Shown piece after piece: positions 1 to 10,900 of a DNA stretch of 35,498 nucleotides. Below the pieces are notes generated by a model. That model did not search any database. It saw nothing but the letters and a program-made list of their open reading frames with translations, and had not been told where the DNA came from. Position numbers and translations under genes: made by a program. Source of the stretch: Elysia marginata. Its lineage: Eukaryota; Mollusca; Gastropoda; Plakobranchidae. Each line of letters begins with the position of its first letter. The first letter of the stretch is position 1. Location of the stretch: the NCBI GenBank assembly GCA_019649035.1, contig BMAT01002374.1, forward strand, positions 495,178 through 530,675. Direction: 5' to 3'.

Positions 1-1179
1 AGAGAGACTTGGGTAATGTGGTAACTGTCATGATTCTGTTGATGTCCCTTTAAACTTTAACTACCGGTACATGATTTCTGTCAGTTGATATCTTGTTCTC
101 AGTATGTTAATGAAGATTTCTCGAACACCATTTGATATTGTATTATCCTCGACTTCACAACGGTACAGTTCTTCTACCTTTACGGTAAAAGGGAAATAAC
201 CCCTCAGCTAGATTAGGGCGTTGTTTTTTGCGTTATCCATGTTTTGAGTGCCATTTAGTTTGCCCTAGTATTCTTAATATTGGTTTTGCTCTGAACTATA
301 GAAAACTGGTCTGTTAGATCGAGAACAACTTATGTCAAGAATTGTTAAGTGAACTACTGCCTTTTTTTTTGCAGAAAGTAGAGTTAAAATAATTTTAAAA
401 ATAGTAATATCAGATGTTGGACTAGAGACGCTCGTAGTCTGACATTCACAACAAGCTCCGAATCTCACATTATCTCCAGGAAATACTACTCTGCCACATT
501 ATACGATGTTTTGCATTTAGAATGTAACTTGAATACATATAGATGAATATGCAGTTTTTTGAAATAGGTGTCAAAAGTCAGATTCTGATTTTTATTAATT
601 ACTTTGTGTAACTTAAAATTGGTGTAGTGGCCTCTGTATCACAATCCTTATAATGATTTGTATATTCAAATAAGAAAATCTATGATCCTCGTACAAATAC
701 AAAAGCTAAAACTCGAGCTCTAAGATAAGACACATGGGCCTACATTGTAAAAACTGCTAGACCGACTTTATCCAAACCTAGGTTACCTCTAAATTACTTC
801 ATTCTATTTTATTTAAATATGAACTTTTTAAGGTTTAAAAAGCAATACCATTTAGGAATGCAATTATTAATTTTTATTCTGGGCTTATGTAAAACGATAA
901 TATTATGTACCAAATGACCATTGTGTCTTTCCCTGAAAAAGAAAAAAAAATAGTTCCAGCACCGTCAATCAACATGAATAATACCTAACTTTACAATAAT
1001 ACCAACTAACACCTCGTATCCCGAGACTTGAAGACTTCCAACCTATTCAAATAACTTATAGACAATAATAAATGATACATTAGTGTGTTTTGTAGCCTCG
1101 GCATGAAATTTTTAAAACGTACGTGTCTGTTTTGTGATCAGACAACCTTGTGTGAGTACATGTGTGTGAGAAGTGAAGA

Positions 1180-1192
1180 GGGGGGGGGGGGG
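1180..1192 (+). repeat. Homopolymer (G)13
   Basis: Uninterrupted run of 13 G, prone to slippage and sequencing error. Confidence 0.85.
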
Positions 1193-1833
1193 TGTCGGGG
1201 TATACTACTGGTACATAACATCATCTATTAAAACTGCTGTTGCATGGCGCAGTACCTGCATGGCACATTATTATTTACTTATGTGAAGTAAATAGCCCAA
1301 ATGACATGGGAAAGCAACATGTCTTGTCATAACTTAATTAAGTGTTCCCATGCTCTAACTAGTAGTCCTACGTTTAGCTATAGAATGAATGAACCCGTTT
1401 AAAACAATTAATAACATTAGTATTAATTCTTTCTTTCCGTAACGTTTTTGGTTTTATCCAGTTATACAAACACTAACTCAACTGCCTTTAATAGCTTTTC
1501 CTTTTATCTGCCCCGATCTGCTTTTTTGTGTTGCTTTGTTAGGCATGCAGTATTCATCATCAAACCAAAATTATATAAAATTCGTTCCTGTAAAAACCCA
1601 AGAGTTGTTTTGGCATGGTTAGCAGTTGTCGGTCTACTTTTCTTATAAAAAAGTGCAGAGCATCAATTTTAATAACTCAAGGCACCGGGGGAAAAAGAAA
1701 GACGAAATTTTGGTAGCCTATAAGACGGGTTTTGGAAATTACCAGCATGAGTTCAAATTCTACCGATTTTGTCAGACCGTGTTGAAGCAAGGTGAAAAGG
1801 ATACGAATGCCTAACCATTTATACTTTAACGCA

Positions 1834-2150
1834 GTTAATCAGAATGACGGGTCTTTCTATTTCGTTGTACCAAGCTACAAGCATGAATATGAAATTTAAT
1901 TTACGAGCATCGGAAGTTATCAACATAACAATGGGGTGTAGATTTGTCTGATTTCTATTAGCGCTTTTGGAAGCAACGAACATGATTTTTGTTGTACCTA
2001 GCTATAAGCATTATGAAATTTGGTTTAAGAGCGTCGGAAGTTTTCAATATGAGGTGTGTAGATTTTTTTCCTATTTTGTCGTAGCGCTTACAATAACTAC
2101 TACAATACAGCTTAGTTAATGAGAATGACGGCCTCACTATTTCGTAGTAC
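1834..2150. repeat. Decayed tandem repeat, unit about 127-150 bp
   Basis: The block around TTGTACCAAGCTACAAGC (about 1865-1944) recurs at about 1992-2068 as TTGTACCTAGCTATAAGC, with the shared core CATCGGAAGTT/CGTCGGAAGTT and the same GTGTAGATTT ending. The preceding AGTTAATCAGAATGACGG (about 1834) recurs at about 2114. This is two units plus part of a third. Function unknown. Confidence 0.65.
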
Positions 2151-2225
2151 ATGTACTTATAAATACCTAGAAGCACAGGTGTGCGCGTGTTACCTACCAC
2201 CTGGTGCCGCAGGTTTCGCGCCTCT

Positions 2226-2249
2226 CCCCCCCCCCCTCTCTCTCTCTCA
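2226..2249 (+). repeat. C-run followed by (CT)n
   Basis: A stretch of C merges into alternating CT, giving a strand-asymmetric pyrimidine tract. Confidence 0.75.
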
Positions 2250-4159
2250 CGTCTTCCTTTTTTCCCAAGTCCACGCACACTGTCATGTATGCATAGAACA
2301 AGGCCTTACTCACGGGATCAATAACCAGCCGCGCATAAGTTTACCCATGCCATAGCTATTGAAGTAAAACGCTCAAATTTTTAAGCGTTGCGTCAACACC
2401 ATGGTCTGGTCATCATTGCCATTAGCTTCGGTAAGGGTTGGAATTATTAATGTGCTTTATTTGAGCCTTCGGTTACCACCCTCTCTAGATCTGGCAATGG
2501 ATGGGTGGTGGATATTATGATAATGAGTAAGTCATATTCGTCTGTAGATCTGTGTATTTTGCGTTGCGTTTCATGTTCGTGTGCGTGTTGTATTTATGTG
2601 GGTTAGTCGGGTTAAATATGAAGTGCTGTGGTGTTCTCGTAGCTATTGTGTTTGGAGTTCATTGCGATAGTATTCGACACTGAATGGTGTTATTAAATTA
2701 TGTCTTATTGTTAACGAAGTACAGGCCCTAATATGTAACCTAAGAGAATAATTATTATCACTTAAACCAAAGCTCCTGTCTTTCCGGAGTTAATTATTTT
2801 TTAATTATAATTATAATGCATTATTTTAATTAATATTTTAGGATGAAACGCAATTGTACAGGTTAGTTCTTAAGTATCGGTAATACAAACTAGCTGGTGT
2901 AATAGTGAAATTAACGTTTAAAAATATTTGGACGTGCTGAACAGGAAAAAAAAACAATTTTATTTTCCCCTCTCTGTATTTTGAAACTCTAGACTTCAAA
3001 CTACTATAAAGCAATAGTATTCGCGCCAGTTGAAACTCTTAGTCTGGCTACTCTTTTCCATACCGCTCTTTAGGCTTATCGAAATCGCATATTTTAAACT
3101 TTTATTCGGTTTAAGGAAAAATTAATAAGTCATAAGTTAAAATCAATATTATATCAAGTTATAAATGTATTCGAATATACTCGTGCATGTATCTCAACAC
3201 TGGCCACGAAGATATACTTTCAACTGGGATAAATCAAGAAACTTATTTAATATTTTATATTATCTTATATTTATATCTTCCAATATTGTTGACTCAGAAA
3301 TAGAAATAAGTAGGTTCGTTTCAAGTGTTTAATTACGCATGAAGTAGCTATGGTATTTCCTGGCGAGTCATTTCATGAAGGCCTACAGTCTTTGCCGGGA
3401 AAACCCCTTGGAATGAATAGACGTGCACCGTGCGATTGCCCTCAGTGCGCGAGCTATTCTTCAGGTACTAGATCATTAGATGTGAATTTTCCCCTACTGA
3501 AATAAATAGTATTAAGTGTCGTTTAGGCTTTAAATTTTGGTACTCCGGGGTTACACCTCTAATTGTGGTTTGAGTTAACATTGGAAAGATGTTTCCAGAC
3601 CCTCTTGTGCCGAGCAGTTTATTTTTCTGCCAGTATGTCTGTGTTTCCGTCTGTCTGTCTACCTGTCTGTATATTTGCCTTTTTTCCCGTGAGTGAGTTC
3701 TTAACATAGAATCTTTCTGATTCAATAAGAACTATCGATTTTTTATGCGTTGTAGATCTGCATTTCTTTCCATCTGTTCTTAACATGGAACTAGTCTAAT
3801 ATTACTGTTAGCTGTGATTTTTTCCCAAATGTTTTACACACCTACACACATTATTAAAGCAGTCAATACCTTAACACTTTTTTGTTGTAATTGCTGCAGG
3901 CTTATACATCAAAACTTGTTTGTACCCAGATTATGGACACAATATTTTCCGTTTTACTGATTGAGTCTTCAATTTAATCTGTTTAAGACTTCATTCACAT
4001 TTTTGTCCTTCACCAATAAATAGCGGCTACCACGAGGCATTGCAAATTGTGTATGGGCTAGAAAGGGCAGCCCGCACTACACACACAGACACGCGTACAA
4101 TTTTTTTTCAGTATCGTCGAAAATATTTTAATTATAAATAAAAAGGGAAATGGCCACAG

Positions 4160-4600
4160 ACGATTTTCATTTAAAAACAACACAGTTTTGTCTCGATTTC
4201 ATAGCAGACCTCTTATACACATGCATGATGTCTGTCACCCTAAAGCCATTTGAAATAGTCTTTCAGATCTCTGTAAGTAATGAAAGAAATAGAAGTAAAA
4301 ATGAGAGCACAAGCTGTTTCCTGGGGCTGAATCCAGAGCAACCAGAATACCAGATCAATGGAATAGCTTATAATATGTCAGGATACACTAAATGATGTTT
4401 ACAGTGTTGCCGTATTCCAAAGCTATCTCTTTGGAATTTTATTACCCACTTAATCTCTAGATCGGATCAGTAATTGTTTCTGGGGAGTCAACCGAGAACA
4501 ATCAGAATATCAAGTCAAGCACGCAATAACTACTGTGCACACTACACTGATATTCTCACAGTGTTGCAGTATCTCTTAGCTATGTATTTGAAGTTTCACG
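4160..4600. repeat. Decayed tandem repeat, three units of about 150-160 bp
   Basis: TGTTTCCTGGGGCTGAAT...CCAGAATACCAGATCA (about 4314-4356) recurs at about 4474-4518 as TGTTTCTGGGGAGTCAAC...TCAGAATATCAAGTCA. CAGTGTTGCCGTAT (about 4401) recurs at about 4558 as CAGTGTTGCAGTAT. ATACACATGCATGATGTCTG (about 4214) resembles ATACACTAAATGATGTTTAC (about 4383), suggesting a third, older unit. It ends about 150 bp before exon 1. Confidence 0.5.
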
Positions 4601-4748
4601 TCACGTCCTCTAAAACGTTGTATGGGACCAGTACCTTGCTTTTCACCATATATCCGATTTTTAATACACTTTTAACACAACAGTGTTAGACTGATAGTTG
4701 TAAAAGCATCTGTTTAAAAACATGCCTCTCTCTCTTTTTTTTTATCAG

Positions 4749-4909
4749 ATTCAGGTCCAGATGGGGAAACCCTTCCAGCACGGCACCTCCGTGGTCTGGA
4801 ATCAGAGAGAGTCCTTCAGTCGGTTCGTGGTTTGGAGGGAGGGAAGGCTAAGGGTCTTCCCAGGCCCTCCAAGCCTGGCCTCACCACACAGGAGAGCCCT
4901 ATGGTCCAG
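4749..4909 (+). CDS. Exon 1 of those found: disordered N-terminal part
   Basis: The acceptor is a T-rich tract ending TTATCAG before 4749, and the donor is CAG|GTATGT at 4910. The exon is 161 bp. Its first two bases finish a codon begun in an unseen upstream exon, and it ends in phase 0. The peptide begins SGPDGETLPARH and ends TTQESPMVQ; it is rich in G, R, S and P with no domain. GC content is far above the flanks, which supports coding. There is no in-frame start that would make it a clean first exon. Confidence 0.7.
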
Positions 4910-7900
4910 GTATGTGTTACTTGAAGAGAAGACTTGGGGATTGGGACATAGGGTGGGGTGGAGAGAGAGAGGGGCAGAGCGGGAATTCAGGGGGAGATAA
5001 TTGTCTCTTGTCCCGGGCAAATGAGTCGAAGTTGGAAATTCTTTTGTGGAGAAAATGACATTATAAAGGTGTATTTTTCTTCTTTTTTTCTTCTATATGC
5101 TAAATCAACAAAAGTGTTAATATCTTTCCTCAAAATAGGAATTTTGTGAAGTTTTTGACTTTTGAAAGCTTGAGAAAATGTCTTGTTGAAAACAGAAAAG
5201 CCTTGAAGGGGATAATTGTAACATCCTGCTCATTCACCCTGGGCGCGAGATTATTGTTCATAATGACATATGTACCTCTTCATGTAACTACTCGTCCTTA
5301 TTGTTGAAGACATATTGACCTGCACAGTCAGTGTTCAGGCTTTGTAAGTGCTATGTTATGAGCCACAACTGTACATATTAGTATAGTTGTGAGGGTATTT
5401 GAGGTTAACTATATAGAAAGAAACCCTTACCTTTTATACTAATTATGCCGGAAAACGTTTTTAGTTTTTAATTTATCTTAAGAAACCTGAAGTCCAACCG
5501 TCAGTTTAAAAATTTTGAATTTAATCATGACTTTTTTGTTCTTATTTTACAGTCTAAAGTTGCATCGACGGCTTCTTCAGCTCCTATAAGTCTGGATCTA
5601 AGCTTGACTGAAGAAAGCAGCAATGAGATGGACCAAAGCAAAGGCTCTTCCAAAGCTACGCCCAACCAAGAGGAAAGTCATTGGCGAGCTATAGAGGCCA
5701 GGCGGGTTGGAACTGTGGCTGGCTCGCCTAGGGGGGGAGGAGCCACTCAGCCTGATACAGTTCCGCCAAAACCAGTCCTAGTCACTGGGATGTCAGGGGA
5801 AGAGGTCGCAACCTCTACACCCCGTCCCTACTCTATAGGACAACAACGAGGTGACAAGATGAGTGGTGGCAGAGTTTCAACATCCGAGGTTGAAGAGGTC
5901 ACCGTCGGACTCAACCTTCAGTCAGAGAGTGAGCTCAGCAGCCACCACTCACACCTCAACAGAACTTTTGATGCTGCTCAGAATGACACGGACTCGTCGC
6001 TAAGTCCTATCCCGCCGCCTCGCCGAGCGAGGAAAAGTGCAGGGAGCAAAGGCTCGGCGAGAGGAGCTACTGCTAACTTGGCACGCCCACACCACAATTC
6101 TGTAGGTGAAGATGGTGGTGCCGCGTCGCAAGACAACAGCAGCAGCAACGAGAGCGGAGATGCCAATGCGTCTGAACCTGCTTACTCGTCTGCTGGTGCA
6201 GTTGTTGCGATGACAACCACGAACCAAAAACTCTTTTTCGGCAAAGGCCAGAAAAAGCCTCTGCCTCATCAGCCGGCAGGTAGCAGCGAAGTCAGCGCTA
6301 GCCCTGCCGGCCCAGCCAGTCCAAACAAACACTCACGAGCACCCTTGGCCAGTTTCGGTGGCCAGGATTCCTTCTACTTACCCAGCCCAACTCAGGATGT
6401 GGACAGTCTTGAAGACGATGATGATGCCCCTCCACCTCCCCTGCCCACCTCTCGGCCCCCGGGCAGTGAGGTCCAGGGTGAGGGGTCAGGGGAATCACCA
6501 AGTCCAACACAGGGAGCAGGGGTGAGGAAGGACTCACCGGACACTTCTACTAGTGGAATGAGCATTCGCCAGAGAATCGCTATGATTGAGAAACAGCTTC
6601 AAGTAAGTAGTGCTCTTCCTGTTTTATGGCAGACCAAACAAAAATTCTTCCCATGACGCGTACAATATACATTTGCCAGACTTTTTCATTTTTTGAAAAA
6701 CCTCAAACTTTATATTTCAGCTTAATTATTATCAATAACTTTTCATGTTAGGGCAGGTGTTGCCCTTTGATGAAGCAAGATGTTTAAGTCTTAACATAAA
6801 TGCGTTGGCCTATAAAAGGATATGATTTCATATAATGTATATGAATAGCATATATACATAGGTTATCCAGTAAAGAAAGGTGATCACAAACCTACATCTA
6901 GCAACAGATGAGATGGAAAAATTATTTAGTTACATAGGTAATGAAAATAGCAAACATTTCACTTCCTAAATATACTTCGACTGTTGCAACTAAATTGTGA
7001 TCTCTTTGACTCGCATCCAGTCTGATCAGTTTGATAGCAGAGTGGACTCTGACCATGAGCTGAACTGGAAGACACAGGTGAGTTGCCTTTGGTTTGATAT
7101 TGTACTACAACTCATTACAAGGTTACTGAATAAGTCCATCGCCCGGCTTGCAGCAAAGAGTCACTTCTTACTTGCCTCCATACCTAGGCTGTGGGCGTAA
7201 TTGTGAAATGTGAAAAGAGAGTCTGTAAGGTATCATGCAAGCTCAGCATTTTAAAATATTGTAACATTAAGTGATTAACAATCATGGCATAGGTATGGAA
7301 GTAAATGATTGACTGTTTTACCCTGAGAGCGTGCAAAAGGATGGAAAGTTGTCAATGTTTAAGTTCCAGAGCCTTGATAAATGAAAAAAAATAAATCTTA
7401 AAGACTCTCTCCAAAGTGCTGATGGCAAAGAGTTTATTTGGTGTTGAGAACTTTTTGCCATTGTCCATTGTGATTTCACACCTTGTATTAACTTATTCCT
7501 TCTCAATAGGAAGTGATACTATGAGGGTTAATTTGAAACGAAAGTTCTCTATAAGTATAAGTTTATAGCACAAGGTCATGAATGTTCTTCTCAACATTCA
7601 TGAAGGTTTAAAAAGACAAAAAGGTTTTTTCTCATAGGTTTAATACTAATAACCAAAGTTGAGAAAAACGTTAAAATGTTTTTATCTCTAGTCAAATAAG
7701 TAATTTCTGTCTTAACTTCTACATGTCTTTCAAAATGTGTCTATCCTCTTGAAACCACTTTGAGTGTTTTTGATATTGTAAAAAAGTGCCAAACCCATTT
7801 TTTCCAGGCACAGGAGAATCTGAAGCAAGTAGAACTTTTGGAGAAAGATAACAAGCATATGAAAGAAGATGTGAGTTTTGCTTTTGAGATTTTTATAAGT

Positions 7901-10900
7901 TTGTCAAATAAAAGCAAAGAGTCTACAGTCAAGACCAAATAATTTGAACCTGAGTAATTTGAATACTTGTTTTATGAGAGTTATATTTAGATATCTGATT
8001 TTGTTCCTCTTTCATAATTTATACTGATAACTCGAAATTTGGGTAGCTCAAAATTAAATTTTATCAAATTCCCATGGAATTTAAAATATGCAGACTTAAT
8101 CGGTCACATGAAAAAAAAATTTGTTTTTTAAACCTTAACAAAACAACATTAAAACTTCAGTATCAAACCCAAGAGCAGTTTGTTTGAAAATATATCATTT
8201 TTCACAGAATGTGATTGTATTTTTGACACAGATACAACTTAGATTATAGTAAAAGGATGGGACCTGATTAAAGAAAGTATGAGCATTTCAAGTTTTGTCC
8301 AAGTTACATCAGCGAATATTCATTGTAATGTCTAGAACAAGTGAACACTTTGCTGATATACTTCATGTCCTAACAGAAAAATTATGATTTAGTACGATTT
8401 ACTTAGCTTATTGAGGGGACTTTTATTCCAAGCCAATCTTAGTAATTAAGGTAATCTAAGAAAGTTTGTTCTCAAACTTTCTTATGATAAAGACATTGCA
8501 GATTTTTAATGTACTCATCTGTCTTCAATAGAAATTTTTTTCCGGGTGTCTTAAACTTAAGTATTTTATCAAAATGGTATTCCATTTCCTTACTGAAAAC
8601 TAACTGCAACATGGTACTTTATCTTCAAACTATTATAAATTTAGACATATTTTATTCTTTCCTTATAGAATTTTGGTTATGGGATCATATTACACACATT
8701 GAAAATTATTTTGTTCATGTTTGCATTTACAATCTATAGCAAAACCGTCGTAGGATGAATCGACTTTGAGGTATAGCAGTGTTTTTGGCTAATTTTCTAG
8801 TTAGTAGCCTTTTTTATCCATATTTTTGTAGCCCATGTGCATGATTTAAAATAAATTGGCAAAAAAAAAAGGAAAAAGTAATCATGCATCGAGTTCTAAA
8901 CACAAACATATTCTTGTTTTCCTATCTTCGGACAAAAATTATCATGCACATGGGCCTAAACTGTATTCAACTGTTTCCAGCCCTTGGTTTTTGACACTTC
9001 TCTAAACAAAAAAATATTTTTTAGCTAGATCAAAAGCTAAAAACTATATATACATATATGCCAGCGAAATTTTTCTAGTTGGTAGTAATTTTTACAATTT
9101 TACAAATGAAACCGTGCAAAAATTAACTTTGAAAACCTAATGGAAAGACGAAGCAGTGGGACTCAAGCAAATGGTAACAATTTATTTAAAGTTCCATCCA
9201 CATCAATCAGTCTTTTTATTCTGAACTAACGCTTTTAGCCAAGCCTTTGTAACATTATAGCTTAATGAAGGGCCATATAATATATAGAGATGTAATTTTA
9301 CACTCCAATACTCAACTTCTTCCTTATTTATGAATGCAACGTAGTTGCCCCCTGCTTATCGGAGGAAGGAGAAGGTAAGACAATGGGTATTGGTCACACC
9401 CAACGAGAATTCTGCAATCAAAATCATTTTTTTTTTAACTTCTCAAAACAATTCACCATAAATTGCTTCACTGAAAAAAAATCCTTTTTAGCATTATAAT
9501 CACGTTTTTTATTGGAAATTTGAAAATTAAGCTTTATGTTTAAAATGATGACCGAGAACTGTCACTATTTTTTTTTGGTGTACATTCGATTGCCTTCATT
9601 GAAATCTAAAAAAAATTAAGGAAATTAATTTTTATTTTTTAGTCATGTCTACATAAAAGACATTTGCCTACACACAAAAAGAGTTGAGGAGAACAGTCAC
9701 AGATTTGTTTTGCGGCACCTTCACTTGCTTTAAATTTAAAACAAAATCTTTAAAAGTTTTCATTTTGTAGTGAATTGCAGGACAAATGAAATATCTAACT
9801 GTAATTTTTTTTTTTCAAAAATTTATTTTGTGTGCTTTTTTGGTTCACATACTTCTTATAAGTCCAAGTCTTTATTTTCTGAACACAGTGTACTTTTTTC
9901 GTCACTTTTATTTTTTTTGTGTGTTTTTTTTGTTCTATTTTAGTTATTGATTCATTTCATTCTAAGTTTTAGTTGTTTTCCTTTTTTTTATTTCCCTTTT
10001 GTGCTATTTTAAAATTTTTTTCCATCAATGCCCACCCCTCCCCATTTTTGTTCCTCATGCCAAGCCTATGACTAAAACGGTTTTAATTGACTTTTGTGGC
10101 AACAGCTGGTACTGGAAGCATATGGCTTAAAGTTAAAGCAAAAATAATGTCTGTATGAAGCATGAGTTAATAACAGATGAATTAAATTTCATTTGTTGGA
10201 TCAGAAATGGTGTAGGTTGCTGCATATGCCTGCTTTGTCTATCCATATACCCATGGACTTTTCTCTCTCTCTCTCTCTCTCTGCCTGTGAATTTATAATG
10301 TACCTGGGTCTTGGATATACTGAAAGATTTAGGAAAGCTTGCGTAGGATTTTTCCCCTGGGTATTGGTTTTATGGTCCTGGAGGACAGGTCGCTTTTTAT
10401 GGCTACATTACATTATGCATTAAAATGAGACTGGTATGGAAACACAATTTTCTATATTTTTTCATCAACAATATATATACTATGCATTTGATTTTTAAGA
10501 CTAAACTTTTGAAAATGAAATAAGATGATATTTTTTCCTTGTTCAGTGTTATCTGTATTAAAAGCAAATATCATAAAAGGCAGGAGACACTGGGCTCTGT
10601 GGCAATTTTCTTATTTTGACCAGCATTTTAGGCTTTTTTTTTAAAATTTGAAGTTGAACCTCAAAACTCATCTTCATCTAAACCAAATGTTTGAATTGTG
10701 AACTTTTTTTTTTATCTTTCAGATTAACAAACTAGAAAAGGAACTTGAAGAAAAACGGCGCCATATTAACACACTAGAGATATGGCTTTCGAGTCTTGAT
10801 GATCTGCTTAAAAACAAAGTAAGTGGCTTTTTGTTTTTACCCTAATGACGCATGAGCTGATTTTTACAGTGGATATGTGTGATAAAAATCAGTGTGATTC

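Larger units (their letters stand above)
1..4748. other. Non-coding region upstream of the first recognised exon
   Basis: AT-rich sequence without a convincing exon. Short frames here have no domain, codon bias or good splice context. It holds a 13-base G run at 1180-1192, two sets of decayed tandem repeats (1834-2150 and about 4160-4600), a C-run/CT repeat at about 2226-2249 and CTGT-type repeats at about 3635-3670. Since the first recognised exon starts in mid-codon, this region is at least partly intron. Confidence 0.6.
7871..10722 (+). other. Intron 4 (2,852 bp)
   Basis: Non-coding and AT-rich. It contains a perfect 12-bp stem hairpin at 8457-8484, a widely spaced inverted repeat (8831-8845/8941-8955), the TC microsatellite and many T runs. 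The start (about 7930-8080) has AATTTGAA/ACTCGAAATTTGGG strings typical of decayed pogo-type DNA elements, but no clear ends. Confidence 0.7.

Noticed and set aside
2501..2526. Possible first exon: ATG then nine codons ending at a strong GTAAGT donor (2527)
   Set aside because: It ends with two leftover bases, whereas exon 1 at 4749 needs one; joining them breaks the frame.
4150..4272. ATG frame ending at a GTAAGT donor, upstream of exon 1
   Set aside because: Phase 0 at the donor shifts exon 1 into a frame that hits a stop early in exon 2; it also overlaps the decayed tandem repeat.
5604..5606. Possible translation start at exon 2
   Set aside because: The codon is TTG, and the frame is open back to the acceptor and through exon 1.
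5978..6537. Three minus-strand open frames opposite exon 2
   Set aside because: They are shadows of a GC-rich coding exon; they have no splice signals or domain content, while the plus frame continues across introns.
10193..10423. Open frame of 76 codons in intron 4
   Set aside because: Runs through the TC microsatellite; no splice signals, no domain.
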